Origin: Bin87 sp965204395
Lineage (GTDB): Bacteria > Chloroflexota > Dehalococcoidia > Lucifugimonadales > UBA3495
Length of the DNA stretch: 64,000 nucleotides
Direction: 5' to 3'
Assembly (NCBI GenBank): GCA_965204395.1
Contig: OZ241987.1
Coordinates: 1,984,001-2,048,000 of the forward strand
Shown here: positions 49,561 through 57,045 of the stretch, one piece after another
How the letters are laid out: each line of letters starts with the position of its first letter
Numbering within the stretch: the first letter of the stretch is position 1
The notes under the pieces: model-generated
The model's input: the letters and a program-made list of their open reading frames with translations, nothing else
What the model was told of the DNA's origin: nothing
Databases searched by the model: none
Translations under genes and position numbers: made by a program

Positions 49561-49612
49561 GTATCCCAATCTCCTTTATCCCGTTTATCCTGTTCATCCG
49601 TGTAAATTTGCT
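49561..49612 (-). repeat. Right inverted repeat of the GxxExxY cassette
   Basis: On the minus strand: AAATTTACACGGATGAACAG then GATAAACGGGATAAAGGAGA. It begins two bases after the gene's stop and mirrors 49130-49172, so the gene sits in a repeat-bounded cassette of about 480 bases. Confidence 0.7.
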
Positions 49613-49646
49613 TTCCGCCACTGAAATCCATGGAGGTGTGAGAACT

Positions 49647-50570
49647 ATGAAAGCTACTGCGAAATTGCGCCAGATGCTGGCGTCCGACAAGATGGTCGTT
49701 GCGCCGTTCGTGCTGAACGCGCTGCACGCCCGCATCGCCGAGGACGTGGGGCACCAGGCGGTGTACATGACCGGCGCGGGCACCGCCGCCGAAAAGGGGT
49801 TCCCCGACGTCGGCCTGCTCACCATGACCGAAATGGTGTCCAACGCCAAGTACATCGCCGATGCCATCAACATCCCGGTGATCTGCGACGCCGACACAGG
49901 GTATGGCAACCCGCTGAACGTGGGCCGGACGGTACGCGAGTACGAGGCCGCCGGCGTCGCTGCGATACACCTGGAAGACCAGGTTTTCCCCAAGAAGTGC
50001 GGCTTCTTCGCCGGCAAGCAGGTGGTCCCCGTCGAGGAACACGTGCAGAAGATACGCGCTGCGCTGGACGCCCGAACCGATCCCGATTTCGTGATCATCG
50101 CGCGTTGCGACGCCTACGCTGTTACCGGCTGGGAAGACACCGTCGCGCGCTGTCGAGCCTACATGGACGCCGGCGCCGACCTGGTGTTTGTGGACGGCGT
50201 CAAATCCCAGGACGACATACAGCGTTACGCCAAGGATCTGGCCGACGTGCCGCGCATGTACAACGGCGACCTGGCGACCACGCAGTTCATGGACGATCTG
50301 GGCTACAAGATCATGATCTGCGGCAGCACCATCTGGCTGATCTACAAGCAGGTGCGGGCCGCCTACGAAGAGTTGATGGCCGACGGCATGGTCAACCCCG
50401 ACCGCTACGGCACCCGCTGGGACGTGGCATCGGTACTGGGGCTGGACGCCATCTACGAGCTGGAGAAGAAGTACGGCGTGCAGGATGTTGGCACGGACGT
50501 AGCTTCGCTGGCCGCCGCCCAGGCCGAGCAGATGGCCGCCGACGCCGCGTTGGTTCCGGCCGACGACTGA
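49647..50570 (+). CDS. Isocitrate lyase/PEP mutase superfamily lyase
   Basis: A 307-residue TIM-barrel enzyme of the PEP mutase/2-methylisocitrate lyase/oxaloacetate decarboxylase group. VICDADTGYGNPLNVGRTVR is the magnesium site, GVAAIHLEDQVFPKKCGFFA carries the KKCG catalytic loop, and DFVIIARCDAYAVTGWEDTV a further active-site strand. It should form or break a C-C bond next to a carboxylate. GGAGGTG precedes ATG 49647. It stands alone, so the specific substrate (dimethylmalate, methylisocitrate, oxaloacetate) is undetermined. Confidence 0.9.
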   Translation: MKATAKLRQMLASDKMVVAPFVLNALHARIAEDVGHQAVYMTGAGTAAEKGFPDVGLLTMTEMVSNAKYIADAINIPVICDADTGYGNPLNVGRTVREYEAAGVAAIHLEDQVFPKKCGFFAGKQVVPVEEHVQKIRAALDARTDPDFVIIARCDAYAVTGWEDTVARCRAYMDAGADLVFVDGVKSQDDIQRYAKDLADVPRMYNGDLATTQFMDDLGYKIMICGSTIWLIYKQVRAAYEELMADGMVNPDRYGTRWDVASVLGLDAIYELEKKYGVQDVGTDVASLAAAQAEQMAADAALVPADD

Positions 50571-50586
50571 ACCGCGAGATGACGCG

Positions 50587-50973
50587 ATGAGCGACCGCTA
50601 CCGACTGCTCTACGACGGCGCCTGCCCGATGTGCAGCCGGGAGGTGCTGGGGCTGTACCGGCGAAACCCGGATGCCATCGAGGCGGTGGACATCATGGCG
50701 GCGGACTTTGACGCCGCCGCCTATGGACTCAGCGCGGAGCAGGTGCGAGCTGCTCTCTACGGCATCAAACCCGACGGCAGCATCACGGTGGGTATGGCCA
50801 GCCTGCGCGAGGCCTACCGGCTGGCCGGCGTGGGCTGGATGATCGAGTGGACCGGATGGGGGCCGGCAAGGCCATTATCCGACGGATTTTATCGCTGGTT
50901 CGCGCGCAACCGCATGCGCATCAGCCGGGCGCTGGGTCGGGCGGACGACTGCGGCGAGCACTGCGAAGTTTAG
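50587..50973 (+). CDS. DCC-family thiol-disulfide oxidoreductase-like protein (DUF393)
   Basis: A 128-residue DUF393 protein. LLYDGACPMCSREVLGLYRR has the DGxCPxC motif near the N-terminus, the putative thioredoxin-like redox site. The rest (AADFDAAAYGLSAEQVRAAL, GSITVGMASLREAYRLAGVG) follows the family; the tail ends ADDCGEHCEV with two further cysteines. It starts 16 bases after the lyase stop and may be co-transcribed. Confidence 0.85.
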   Translation: MSDRYRLLYDGACPMCSREVLGLYRRNPDAIEAVDIMAADFDAAAYGLSAEQVRAALYGIKPDGSITVGMASLREAYRLAGVGWMIEWTGWGPARPLSDGFYRWFARNRMRISRALGRADDCGEHCEV

Positions 50974-51240
50974 GCTTGTAGCGTCGGCAAGGCACAAAAA
51001 GAGGACGGGTCGCAGATTAACTGTTAACCGTCCCAATTTCGGCGTTGGCGACCTCGCGCCGGGCCTCAAACGCGCCAACCTGCTGACAAGAGCGACGGGA
51101 GTAACGTTGGAATATTCTGCCCGTCGCAACCGTCATGGCATAGCCTCATTATCTGGACGTCAATTGTCTAGCAGGTTGTCCGAGAAACTCGGTTGGTGAT
51201 TTCCAGAGGTATGATGAGGCAGTCCACTTGTTGGGAGCCG
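50974..51240. other. Intergenic stretch leading into mobile-element remnants
   Basis: No gene is supported. A GGACGG...CCGTCC inverted repeat with an internal TTAACTGTTAA lies at about 51012-51036. From about 51170 the sequence (GTTGTCCGAGAAACTCGG) looks like the outer end of the insertion-sequence remnant that follows. Confidence 0.4.
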
Positions 51241-51243
51241 GTG

Positions 51244-51412
51244 ATGAGCAAGAGCTACCTGCCATATGATCCTGATCAGCATTTGCTGCTGCCAGCAGTG
51301 CTGCAGGAGTGGCTGCCAGAGGACACTTGGCCTGCTTCATCTCCGACCTAGCACGTCGCCCGAGCATACGGCTCGACTGTATCTGTATGACGGTGGTGAT
51401 CGGGTCAGCGGC
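51244..51412 (+). pseudogene. IS1182-type transposase N-terminal remnant
   Basis: Reading from ATG 51244: SKSYLPYDPDQHLLLPAVLQ then EWLPED, the conserved start of IS1182-family transposases, after which a one-base loss shifts the frame (the expected LACFISDLA continues in the next frame) and stops follow. Only about 55 codons survive. The IS5-family remnant begins immediately after, suggesting that it inserted here. Confidence 0.7.
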
Positions 51413-51424
51413 GAGGTAACCACC

Positions 51425-52910
51425 GTTACTCTGTTTCAGGGGCAATACACGCCGTCCACCGCCGGCTTGGCGGCGGACGGCCCCGGGTTCCCGACCGCAC
51501 CTGCGCCAATGGCATCTCTATGTTCTGCGTATCCGCCTCTGGCGGACCAGTGGAAAGCCCTGGATGCCACGGGCATCTGCTCCGGCTCCACCGCGCACCT
51601 GCGCTTTCAGGAATGGGTTGCCGCTGGGGTGTTCCTAAACCAAAGCCAAGGTGAAACCCGCATTGGCGGTGGGTAGAATTGGCGATAGATGAGGTGTTCG
51701 GCGAGCGCATCGGAGTGGGGGTTGCAGTTGGGGAAGACGGAGATGGGGCCACTGTTGGAGCGGTGGCAAATGGATGAGGCTGAGGTACGACGGCGGATGT
51801 ATCGGGCGTCGACGCCACGGGAACGGGAGAGGTGGCACGTCCGCCTGTGGCGGATGACTGCTGGCCCAGGGATGGACGGCGACGACGGTAGGCCGGGCGT
51901 TGGATCGGGATGCTCACACCATAGGTCAATGGGCCACGATGTTTGCAGAGGGTGGTCCCAAGGCGCTGTCATTTGAGCAGTCAGGAGGTTCCCCCCCGCG
52001 CTGAGCGGGGAGTAGCAGGCCGAGTTGAAGGCGGCGGTGCAGGGAGCGCCCAGGCAGTCGGGCATCGAACTATCCAACTGGAATTGGAGGGCGGTACGCC
52101 GGTTTGTGGAGGATCGCTTCGGGCTGGCGCTGAGCCGGAGTAGTTGTCTGAACTACTTGCACTGGCTGGGGTTTGTGCTGAAGCGTCCCAAGAAGCGGTT
52201 GCTCAAGGCAGACCCGGTTCGGCGGGAAGCCTTTGTGGCGGAGTATGCCGCATTGACGGCGGCCGCCCGACGCAGTGGGACCAAGATATTCTTCGCCGAT
52301 GAGGCGCACTTTTAGATTTCACCTTGGCTTCGGTTTAGAGTTGTGGCGAGTGGGATTGGAACACTATGACGAACTGAAGGGTCTGGACTGGAGTTGGTTG
52401 AGCATGGACGGGGCCATGACCAAATCGCCCCTGGGTGGGGGAAAAACCGGCGCCAACCCCACCGACCAAGGTAAGCCGGGTGTCAAGCGTAGCTTGCTGA
52501 CCGAAGCCCAGGGCATCCCGGTAGGCTTGGCGGTGGACGGGGCCAACCGCCACGACATGAAGCTGGTGCGGGTTACGGTGGACAGCCTGCCGGTATCCCG
52601 ACCGACGCCCAGCCCAGAGCATCCCCAAGGGCTGTGCCTGGATAAGGGCTATGACTACCCCGAAGTGCGCCGCACCCTGGACGAGTTTGGCTTCACTGCC
52701 CACATCCGCAGTCGAGGCGAAGAGGCGAAGGCCATCAAACGGGAGGCCGGTTTCAAAGCCCGGCGTTGGGTAGTGGAACGCACGCATAGTTGGCTGAACC
52801 GTTTCCGACGCATCCTGGTGCGTTGGGACAAGTCCCCTGAGAACTACATCGCCTTGCTGCACTTCGCCTGTGCACTCATCACCCTTAGAGCCGCCGGGTT
52901 ATTAGGATAG
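51425..52910 (+). mobile_element. IS5-family element, dead, split by a nested IS630-type insertion
   Basis: The transposase N-terminus is visible as RPRVPDRTCANGI, then frameshifted, then WKALDATGICSGSTAHLRFQ and EWVAAGVF up to about 51633. After the nested element it resumes at about 52339 with LWRVGLEHYDELKGLDWSWL and SMDGAMTKSPLGGGKTGANP, the DDE core of the IS5 group, and runs cleanly to TAG at 52910. A TCCGCCTCTGGCGGA palindrome replaces the codons expected for LRTGCQW near 51534. The element cannot make active transposase. Outer ends are not defined precisely. Confidence 0.8.
51635..52338 (+). mobile_element. IS630-type deletion derivative nested in the IS5 transposase
   Basis: About 700 bases bounded by inverted ends TAAACCAAAGCCAAGGTGAA and TTCACCTTGGCTTCGGTTTA, with TA at both borders as expected for IS630/Tc1-mariner targeting. 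Inside are pieces of an IS630 transposase: LAQGWTATTVGRALDRDAHT, a frameshift at a C-run near 51993, an in-frame TAG, then NWRAVRRFVEDRFGLALSRS and KIFFADEAHF. The sequence runs straight from FFADEAHF into the right end, so most of the DDE domain is deleted. It can only move in trans, if at all. Confidence 0.8.
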
Positions 52911-52974
52911 GCTCTAAGACGCGATTGCCCTGAGTGGGCGTCGAAGCCCCGCCGTTGGCTCGCGCCGGATGTAG

Positions 52975-52980
52975 TATAAT
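52975..52980 (+). promoter_or_regulatory. Candidate -10 box for the retropepsin pair
   Basis: TATAAT 52 bases before the ATG at 53032, in an AT-richer stretch. No good -35 is seen at 16-18 bp. Confidence 0.45.
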
Positions 52981-53031
52981 CAAAATGAAGTGGAATCAAT
53001 TTGGATAAAAGATGGAATATGAGGGAATGAT

Positions 53032-53283
53032 ATGGCGGTTAAAAGAGAAGACATTGCCACCGTGGGACGCGCCATGTACGCGGAGATACGGGAGGAGATG
53101 GAGGCGAACCACTGGGGCAAGATGGTGGTGATCGACGTCAACAGCGGCGATTACGAAATCGGCGACGATGATCTGTCCACCACGATGCGTCTGTTTGAGC
53201 GACGACCGGACGCCATGACGTGGGGGGAACTGGTTGGCTACCCGGCTCCGTACACCATTCGCAATCGCATTACCTTTATCTGA
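53032..53283 (+). CDS. Small partner protein of a retropepsin-like protease
   Basis: An 83-residue protein: AVKREDIATVGRAMYAEIRE then GKMVVIDVNSGDYEIGDDDL and a polar C-terminus ending NRITFI. Small proteins of this sort (helix, MVxIDVxSGDYEI strand, then a short helix) commonly precede a clan AA aspartic protease, and the next gene starts 2 bases after this stop. The role is unknown; a toxin-antitoxin-like relation is possible but unproven. Confidence 0.65.
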   Translation: MAVKREDIATVGRAMYAEIREEMEANHWGKMVVIDVNSGDYEIGDDDLSTTMRLFERRPDAMTWGELVGYPAPYTIRNRITFI

Positions 53284-53285
53284 GA

Positions 53286-53681
53286 ATGATAACCGGTACC
53301 GTGGTGGCAACGGGCCGTCAAGCCGGGGTGGTTTGGCTGGAGCCGCGTGTTGAAATCAATATTGCCGGGTTGGACAGAGTATTCCGGTCTGAAGAAGCTG
53401 TCGTAGATACGGGATTCACCGGGTGGCTGACATTGCCGGAAGCGACCATAGAGGAGCTTGGGCTGAATCACTACGGCCAAAGGCTGGCGAACCAAGCCGG
53501 CGGTGAGGCTGAGATGTTCGACATATACGGCGTTTTGGTGTTGTGGCACGGGCGGGCTCGTCCAGTGCCGGTTCATCTTGCTGAGGGCATTCCTCTCATC
53601 GGGATGGGTCTGCTGAACGGCAGCCGTCTGACCGTTGATTCCTGGGAAGGTGGCGACGTGGTTATTGAGGAATGCACCTAG
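53286..53681 (+). CDS. Retropepsin-like aspartic protease (clan AA) 2
   Basis: A 131-residue single-lobe aspartic protease. EEAVVDTGFTGWLTLPEATI contains the DTGFTG active site and IPLIGMGLLNGSRLTVDSWE the LIGxxLL strand near the C-terminus. The ATG at 53286 comes 2 bases after the small partner's stop. Only distantly similar to the 10898-11317 protease. A hairpin terminator follows (53709-53733). Confidence 0.75.
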   Translation: MITGTVVATGRQAGVVWLEPRVEINIAGLDRVFRSEEAVVDTGFTGWLTLPEATIEELGLNHYGQRLANQAGGEAEMFDIYGVLVLWHGRARPVPVHLAEGIPLIGMGLLNGSRLTVDSWEGGDVVIEECT

Positions 53682-53708
53682 CCCAGCCGCGATCGGACTC
53701 AAATGCGA

Positions 53709-53733
53709 AGCGCCCCTCGGTTTGAGGGGCGCT
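53709..53733. terminator. Bidirectional hairpin terminator
   Basis: Perfect 10-base arms AGCGCCCCTC and GAGGGGCGCT with a 5-base loop between convergent genes (53681 and 53775). T-rich tracts on either side are weak (CACGTTT on the plus strand). Confidence 0.65.
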
Positions 53734-53774
53734 CACGTTTAAATCCGGCTGGGGAGACAACCGGGTTGTGGAGG

Positions 53775-54347
53775 CTAGCGGTCCATCACCACCATGGTGC
53801 CCTCTTCGGGGTTGTACTGGTAGCGCGTGATGCGGTCGAGCTTCTGGGACTCGAGGCGGACCACCACGGCGCGGTCGCCGGTGACGTTCAGGGTGTTGTG
53901 GATTTCACCGGGCAGGAAGAAGGCCACCTTGCCGTCCTTCTGGGTGAAGTCGCCAGTCTCCTGGAGCGTTATGGAGTCCACGCCCTCGCCGGGATAGAAC
54001 CAGCGCCACTTGGTCTGCTTGATGGCGCCGTCGTACACGCCGTATACCACCCAGGCGTTGCCGTGGTCGTGGGGCAGGTTGTCCTGTTCGGGTCGCTGCA
54101 CCGAGGCCATCAGCCAGAAGCCGCCGCCGGGATGACCGTAGTCCTCGTCGAGGTGGAGGTCATAGCGTCCGTAGCCGCCTTCATCGGGAAGCTCGAGGCG
54201 CTCCTCCAGCCAGCCGGGGGTCTTCAGCAGGAGCTCCATGCGCTCGGCTACGCCCGAGGCCTGGGCCAGCGGGTCCTGCGTGGAGTCAAAAATGTCGCGC
54301 ACGTCATCGATGAATGCGTCCACGGTGTAGGCGGTGGTCTGAGTCAT
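53775..54347 (-). CDS. Cupin-domain protein (cysteine dioxygenase-like)
   Basis: A 190-residue protein with a cupin fold resembling the cysteine dioxygenase/YPO-like group. DNLPHDHGNAWVVYGVYDGA supplies the metal-binding HDH and the motif 1 core; PGEIHNTLNVTGDRAVVVRL gives the later histidine of motif 2. A helical N-terminus (FIDDVRDIFDSTQDPLAQAS) precedes it. It is expected to bind iron or another metal and oxidise a small organic acid or thiol, though the substrate is unknown. Confidence 0.75.
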   Translation of the reverse strand: MTQTTAYTVDAFIDDVRDIFDSTQDPLAQASGVAERMELLLKTPGWLEERLELPDEGGYGRYDLHLDEDYGHPGGGFWLMASVQRPEQDNLPHDHGNAWVVYGVYDGAIKQTKWRWFYPGEGVDSITLQETGDFTQKDGKVAFFLPGEIHNTLNVTGDRAVVVRLESQKLDRITRYQYNPEEGTMVVMDR

Positions 54348-54495
54348 GTTGAACCCTCCATGTAATCCAAATTTCTTATTATCTTTATTGTGATGGGGAA
54401 TAAGAGATGTGTCAACTTTGGGGTTGTATCACAAAACGCTCACAAAGCCCGACGGCATCCTGTAGGGCCGCTGACAAGCGGAGGGAAATCCGAAT

Positions 54496-54678
54496 CTAAC
54501 GCCTGGCCGGCCTGGGTGGGTTGGTAGGAGGTTGGTTGGGTTCGCTCTCTCGCGGTGGAGGTGTGGGTCGCGGCGGCGGCGGTTGCGGCCTCGGCGGACG
54601 TTCAGGCCCGGGTACTTGCCTGGGGCCCGAATCACTGAATCGCGTAGCGATTTCGAATGTCCTCGTTGGCCTCGTCAT
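54496..54678 (-). CDS. Proline-rich peptide downstream of a 2-TM effector-like gene
   Basis: A possible 60-residue peptide starting MTRPTRTFEIATRFSDSGPR and continuing QVPGPERPPRPQPPPPRPTP, ending in RPARR. It overlaps the 3' end of the two-TM gene by 47 bases in another frame. The long proline-rich run is not random in composition, but the DNA strand is purine/pyrimidine skewed, so a chance ORF cannot be excluded. Confidence 0.35.
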   Translation of the reverse strand: MTRPTRTFEIATRFSDSGPRQVPGPERPPRPQPPPPRPTPPPRESEPNQPPTNPPRPARR

Positions 54679-55144
54679 ACGCCTTATCATTGATCCGCTT
54701 GTCCGTCCTCACCCTGGCTCGTTCGGTCGATGCCGCCCATCTCCTCTTGATGGCCTGCAGAGCAGACTCTGCATCCTCCGCTTCTACGCGTCCCATTTCT
54801 ATCGCCCGCCACAAATCCTCGACTTCCTGAAGCAACGAATCGCACGTGAACTCCGCCGTCTGCAAATTAGCGGCGTTCTGCGCATAGTCGGACAGAGCAT
54901 CCCATATGGTGCCTACCGCCAAAAGCAACGCCAAAGCCAATCCGAAGGCAAAGACCCACTCATGTTCTCGCGCGAAGTACAGGATGAAGCCTTCAGCGAC
55001 GATACCAGACAAGATCGCGAATCGGATCGTCAAGTGATTGCGCTTGTACTTGTCAGCCATGGCTGCGTAGTACCGCTTATTCCATTCCAGATCGCAGAGC
55101 GCTCCCCAGACAGCGGTACGAGTTTGTTCTGACATTGACGCCAT
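54632..55144 (-). CDS. Two-TM protein resembling SLATT-type effectors
   Basis: A 170-residue protein. After a soluble helix (TRTAVWGALCDLEWNKRYYA) two membrane segments follow (about 45-62 and 66-85: LTIRFAILSGIVAEGFILYF, WVFAFGLALALLLAVGTIWD), then a long C-terminal helix region (TCDSLLQEVEDLWRAIEMGR). This order resembles the SMODS/SLOG-associated two-TM (SLATT) effectors of nucleotide-signalling defence systems. No nucleotide synthase is adjacent, so the assignment is tentative. The ATG at 55144 is chosen for its GGGAGG ribosome site. Confidence 0.5.
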   Translation of the reverse strand: MASMSEQTRTAVWGALCDLEWNKRYYAAMADKYKRNHLTIRFAILSGIVAEGFILYFAREHEWVFAFGLALALLLAVGTIWDALSDYAQNAANLQTAEFTCDSLLQEVEDLWRAIEMGRVEAEDAESALQAIKRRWAASTERARVRTDKRINDKAYDEANEDIRNRYAIQ

Positions 55145-55277
55145 GGCTGTACCTCCCGCCTTGTCGTCCACCCGGTCACTATATCAAACCGCTGTGATTC
55201 CGGTGGAAGGCCGCCAGGTGTTCATTCATGGAGGCCCGGCCTCATCACCCGCCGGCGGTAGGCTTTTGCGGCGCCTG

Positions 55278-55286
55278 TGCTATGAT
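55278..55286 (+). promoter_or_regulatory. Candidate extended -10 before the amidohydrolase
   Basis: TGCTATGAT (TGn-extended -10) lies 52 bases before the ATG at 55338. Similar TGCTAGAAT boxes precede the genes at 956 (915-923) and 56662 (56636-56644). Confidence 0.45.
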
Positions 55287-55337
55287 TGGCCCGTTCCGAA
55301 CCAACGTCGCCCAACCTCGTGCTCAGGAGGTGCGATT

Positions 55338-56351
55338 ATGCCCAGTGGCAACGAATGGCTGGCCCTTACCCCCGAACCCACCCTGGAACCCGATCTGCCC
55401 ATCTGCGACCCACACCATCATTTCTGGGTGCAGCGTCCCGAACCGGTTGACTACCAGCAGTACCTGCTGCCCGACCTGGTGGCCGACATCACCAGCGGCC
55501 ACAACGTGCGTTCCACCGTGTTCATCGAGGCGCGTTCCGAGTACCGCACCGACGGGCCGGAGGAGATGCGCTCAGTGGGCGAGGTGGAGTTCGTGCAATC
55601 CATCGCCGACGAGAGCGCCACCGGACGCTACGGCGAAGGCCGCGCCGCCGCTGCCATCATCGGCCGCGCCGATCTCAAGATGGGCGACGGCGTGCGGCCC
55701 GTGCTGGAGGCGTTGCAGGCCGCCAGCCCTAACCGCTTCCGCGGCATCCGCCACTCGGTGGGCTGGGACCCCCATCCGGAGGTCGAAAACCGGGAGGTGG
55801 AGGGCTGTCTGCAGCGGGACGACTACATGGCCGGCGCCCGCGTGTTGCAGGACATGGGGCTGATACTGGAAACCACCGTGTTCTTCCCGCAACTGCCCGA
55901 CCTGGCCGATTTCGCCCGTCGCATCCCCGACCTGACCATCGTGCTGAACCACATCGGCGGGATGATGCGCACGGGCCCCTACGCCAACCGGGACGACGAG
56001 GTCATCCCACAGTGGCGCAGCGGCATCGAAGCGGTGGCGGCGTGCCCCAACGTAATCATGAAGCTGGGCGGCATCGGCATGCCCCGCATCGGCTACGACT
56101 GGCACGAGCGGGAGACGCCCATCGGGTCAGAGGAACTGGCCGGTTCCGTGGGCGACTGGATGCGGCACTGCCTGGACTCGTTCGGGCCGGACCGGTGCAT
56201 GTTCGAGAGCAACTTCCCCGTTGACAAGGTGTCGTTCTCGTACAACGTGATGTACAACGCCTTCAAACGGATGTCGGAAGAGTATTCGGCATCCGAGCGT
56301 GCGGCGGCATTCCACGACACGGCGGTGCGCGTGTACCGGATTGGCGAGTAG
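55338..56351 (+). CDS. Amidohydrolase (LigI/TIM-barrel type)
   Basis: A 337-residue metal-dependent hydrolase of the amidohydrolase-2 family. LPICDPHHHFWVQRPEPVDY holds the HxH metal pair, GIRHSVGWDPHPEVENREVE and LTIVLNHIGGMMRTGPYANR the middle histidine, and GPDRCMFESNFPVDKVSFSY the late aspartate/serine region. Relatives include 2-pyrone-4,6-dicarboxylate lactonase (LigI) and similar lactonases. CAGGAGG fixes the start. Two LigB-type and one RraA/LigK-like gene lie within 7 kb. Confidence 0.88.
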   Translation: MPSGNEWLALTPEPTLEPDLPICDPHHHFWVQRPEPVDYQQYLLPDLVADITSGHNVRSTVFIEARSEYRTDGPEEMRSVGEVEFVQSIADESATGRYGEGRAAAAIIGRADLKMGDGVRPVLEALQAASPNRFRGIRHSVGWDPHPEVENREVEGCLQRDDYMAGARVLQDMGLILETTVFFPQLPDLADFARRIPDLTIVLNHIGGMMRTGPYANRDDEVIPQWRSGIEAVAACPNVIMKLGGIGMPRIGYDWHERETPIGSEELAGSVGDWMRHCLDSFGPDRCMFESNFPVDKVSFSYNVMYNAFKRMSEEYSASERAAAFHDTAVRVYRIGE

Positions 56352-56362
56352 CTACCTCCACA

Positions 56363-56400
56363 GTAAGGGGCGAATCCGCCTCAGGCGGATTCGCCCCTAC
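56363..56400. repeat. Palindromic repeat, family A with TCCGCCTCAGGCGGA core
   Basis: Arms AGGGGCGAATCCGCC and GGCGGATTCGCCCCT around TCA, 12 bases past the amidohydrolase stop. The core is the small palindrome also seen at 19020, 29852 and 51534. Confidence 0.85.
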
Positions 56401-56450
56401 AATGTCGATTGGGAGTTGCGCTTTCGTACCGTTTGTCAACGGTCATTACC

Positions 56451-56526
56451 ATGAAAATAGCCGTCACCGCGTATGTGCAACCCTTGCGGTTGCCCTGGCT
56501 ACGCGGTGACGCGACTTTATTTTCAT
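56451..56526. other. Three-tier nested hairpin
   Basis: Outer arms ATGAAAATA / TATTTTCAT, middle arms GTCACCGCGTA / TACGCGGTGAC (11 bp) and inner arms GCAACC / GGTTGC form a 76-base cruciform about 120 bases after the amidohydrolase and 140 before the next gene. It has no coding content and matches none of the other repeat families in the window. Confidence 0.7.
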
Positions 56527-56661
56527 TCCTCAATACGCGGCCTCGCAAGACCATCCGCAGGAGGGACGGGTATTTGGCCCATGACGCGATGGCTCTGGGG
56601 CGGAGGGGAATCGGCGACGGCCGCAGTAGTGGTTGTGCTAGAATGGCGCCAATTGGAGGGT

Positions 56662-57012
56662 ATGGCATTGACCATCGGAGAACTGGCGACTTTGGGAACG
56701 GCAATCGCGATGGTGCTGGCAGCCATCGCCGCTGCCGTGGCCTTTGGACGTCAGAACCAGCGCGTCGCTCAAGTGGAACGCGACATCGCCCGATTGGATA
56801 GCAGGATTGACGAGGTACGGAACGAGATTAACGAACTGCGGAATGAGATGCGGGCGGGATTTGCGGAACTGCGGACGCAGATAGAAGAGACCAACCGGAG
56901 GATAGACGAGACCAACCGGAGAATAGAGGAGACCAACCGGATTCTGGTTGGTATGGCGAATCACCGCCATGACACGGACGGCACAACGGTATTTACTATC
57001 CCGCAGCCGTAG
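56662..57012 (+). CDS. Membrane-anchored coiled-coil protein
   Basis: A 116-residue protein. ALTIGELATLGTAIAMVLAA then IAAAVAF is one membrane helix; it is followed by a long coiled coil (RVAQVERDIARLDSRIDEVR, NEINELRNEMRAGFAELRTQ) that ends in a heptad array TNRRIDE, TNRRIEE, TNRIL. GGAGGG lies before ATG 56662 and TAGAAT at 56639-56644 may be its -10. No family recognised; a small scaffold or assembly factor is plausible. It starts 34 bases before the epoxide hydrolase gene. Confidence 0.6.
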   Translation: MALTIGELATLGTAIAMVLAAIAAAVAFGRQNQRVAQVERDIARLDSRIDEVRNEINELRNEMRAGFAELRTQIEETNRRIDETNRRIEETNRILVGMANHRHDTDGTTVFTIPQP

Positions 57013-57045
57013 CCGGATGGCGCGGGCATTAAACGGAGAACCTCC

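Noticed and set aside
51425..52338. CRISPR-like or tandem repeat array in the region of short repeats
   Set aside because: The repeats are inverted ends of an IS630-type element and small palindromes; no regular direct repeat with unique spacers exists here or elsewhere in the window.
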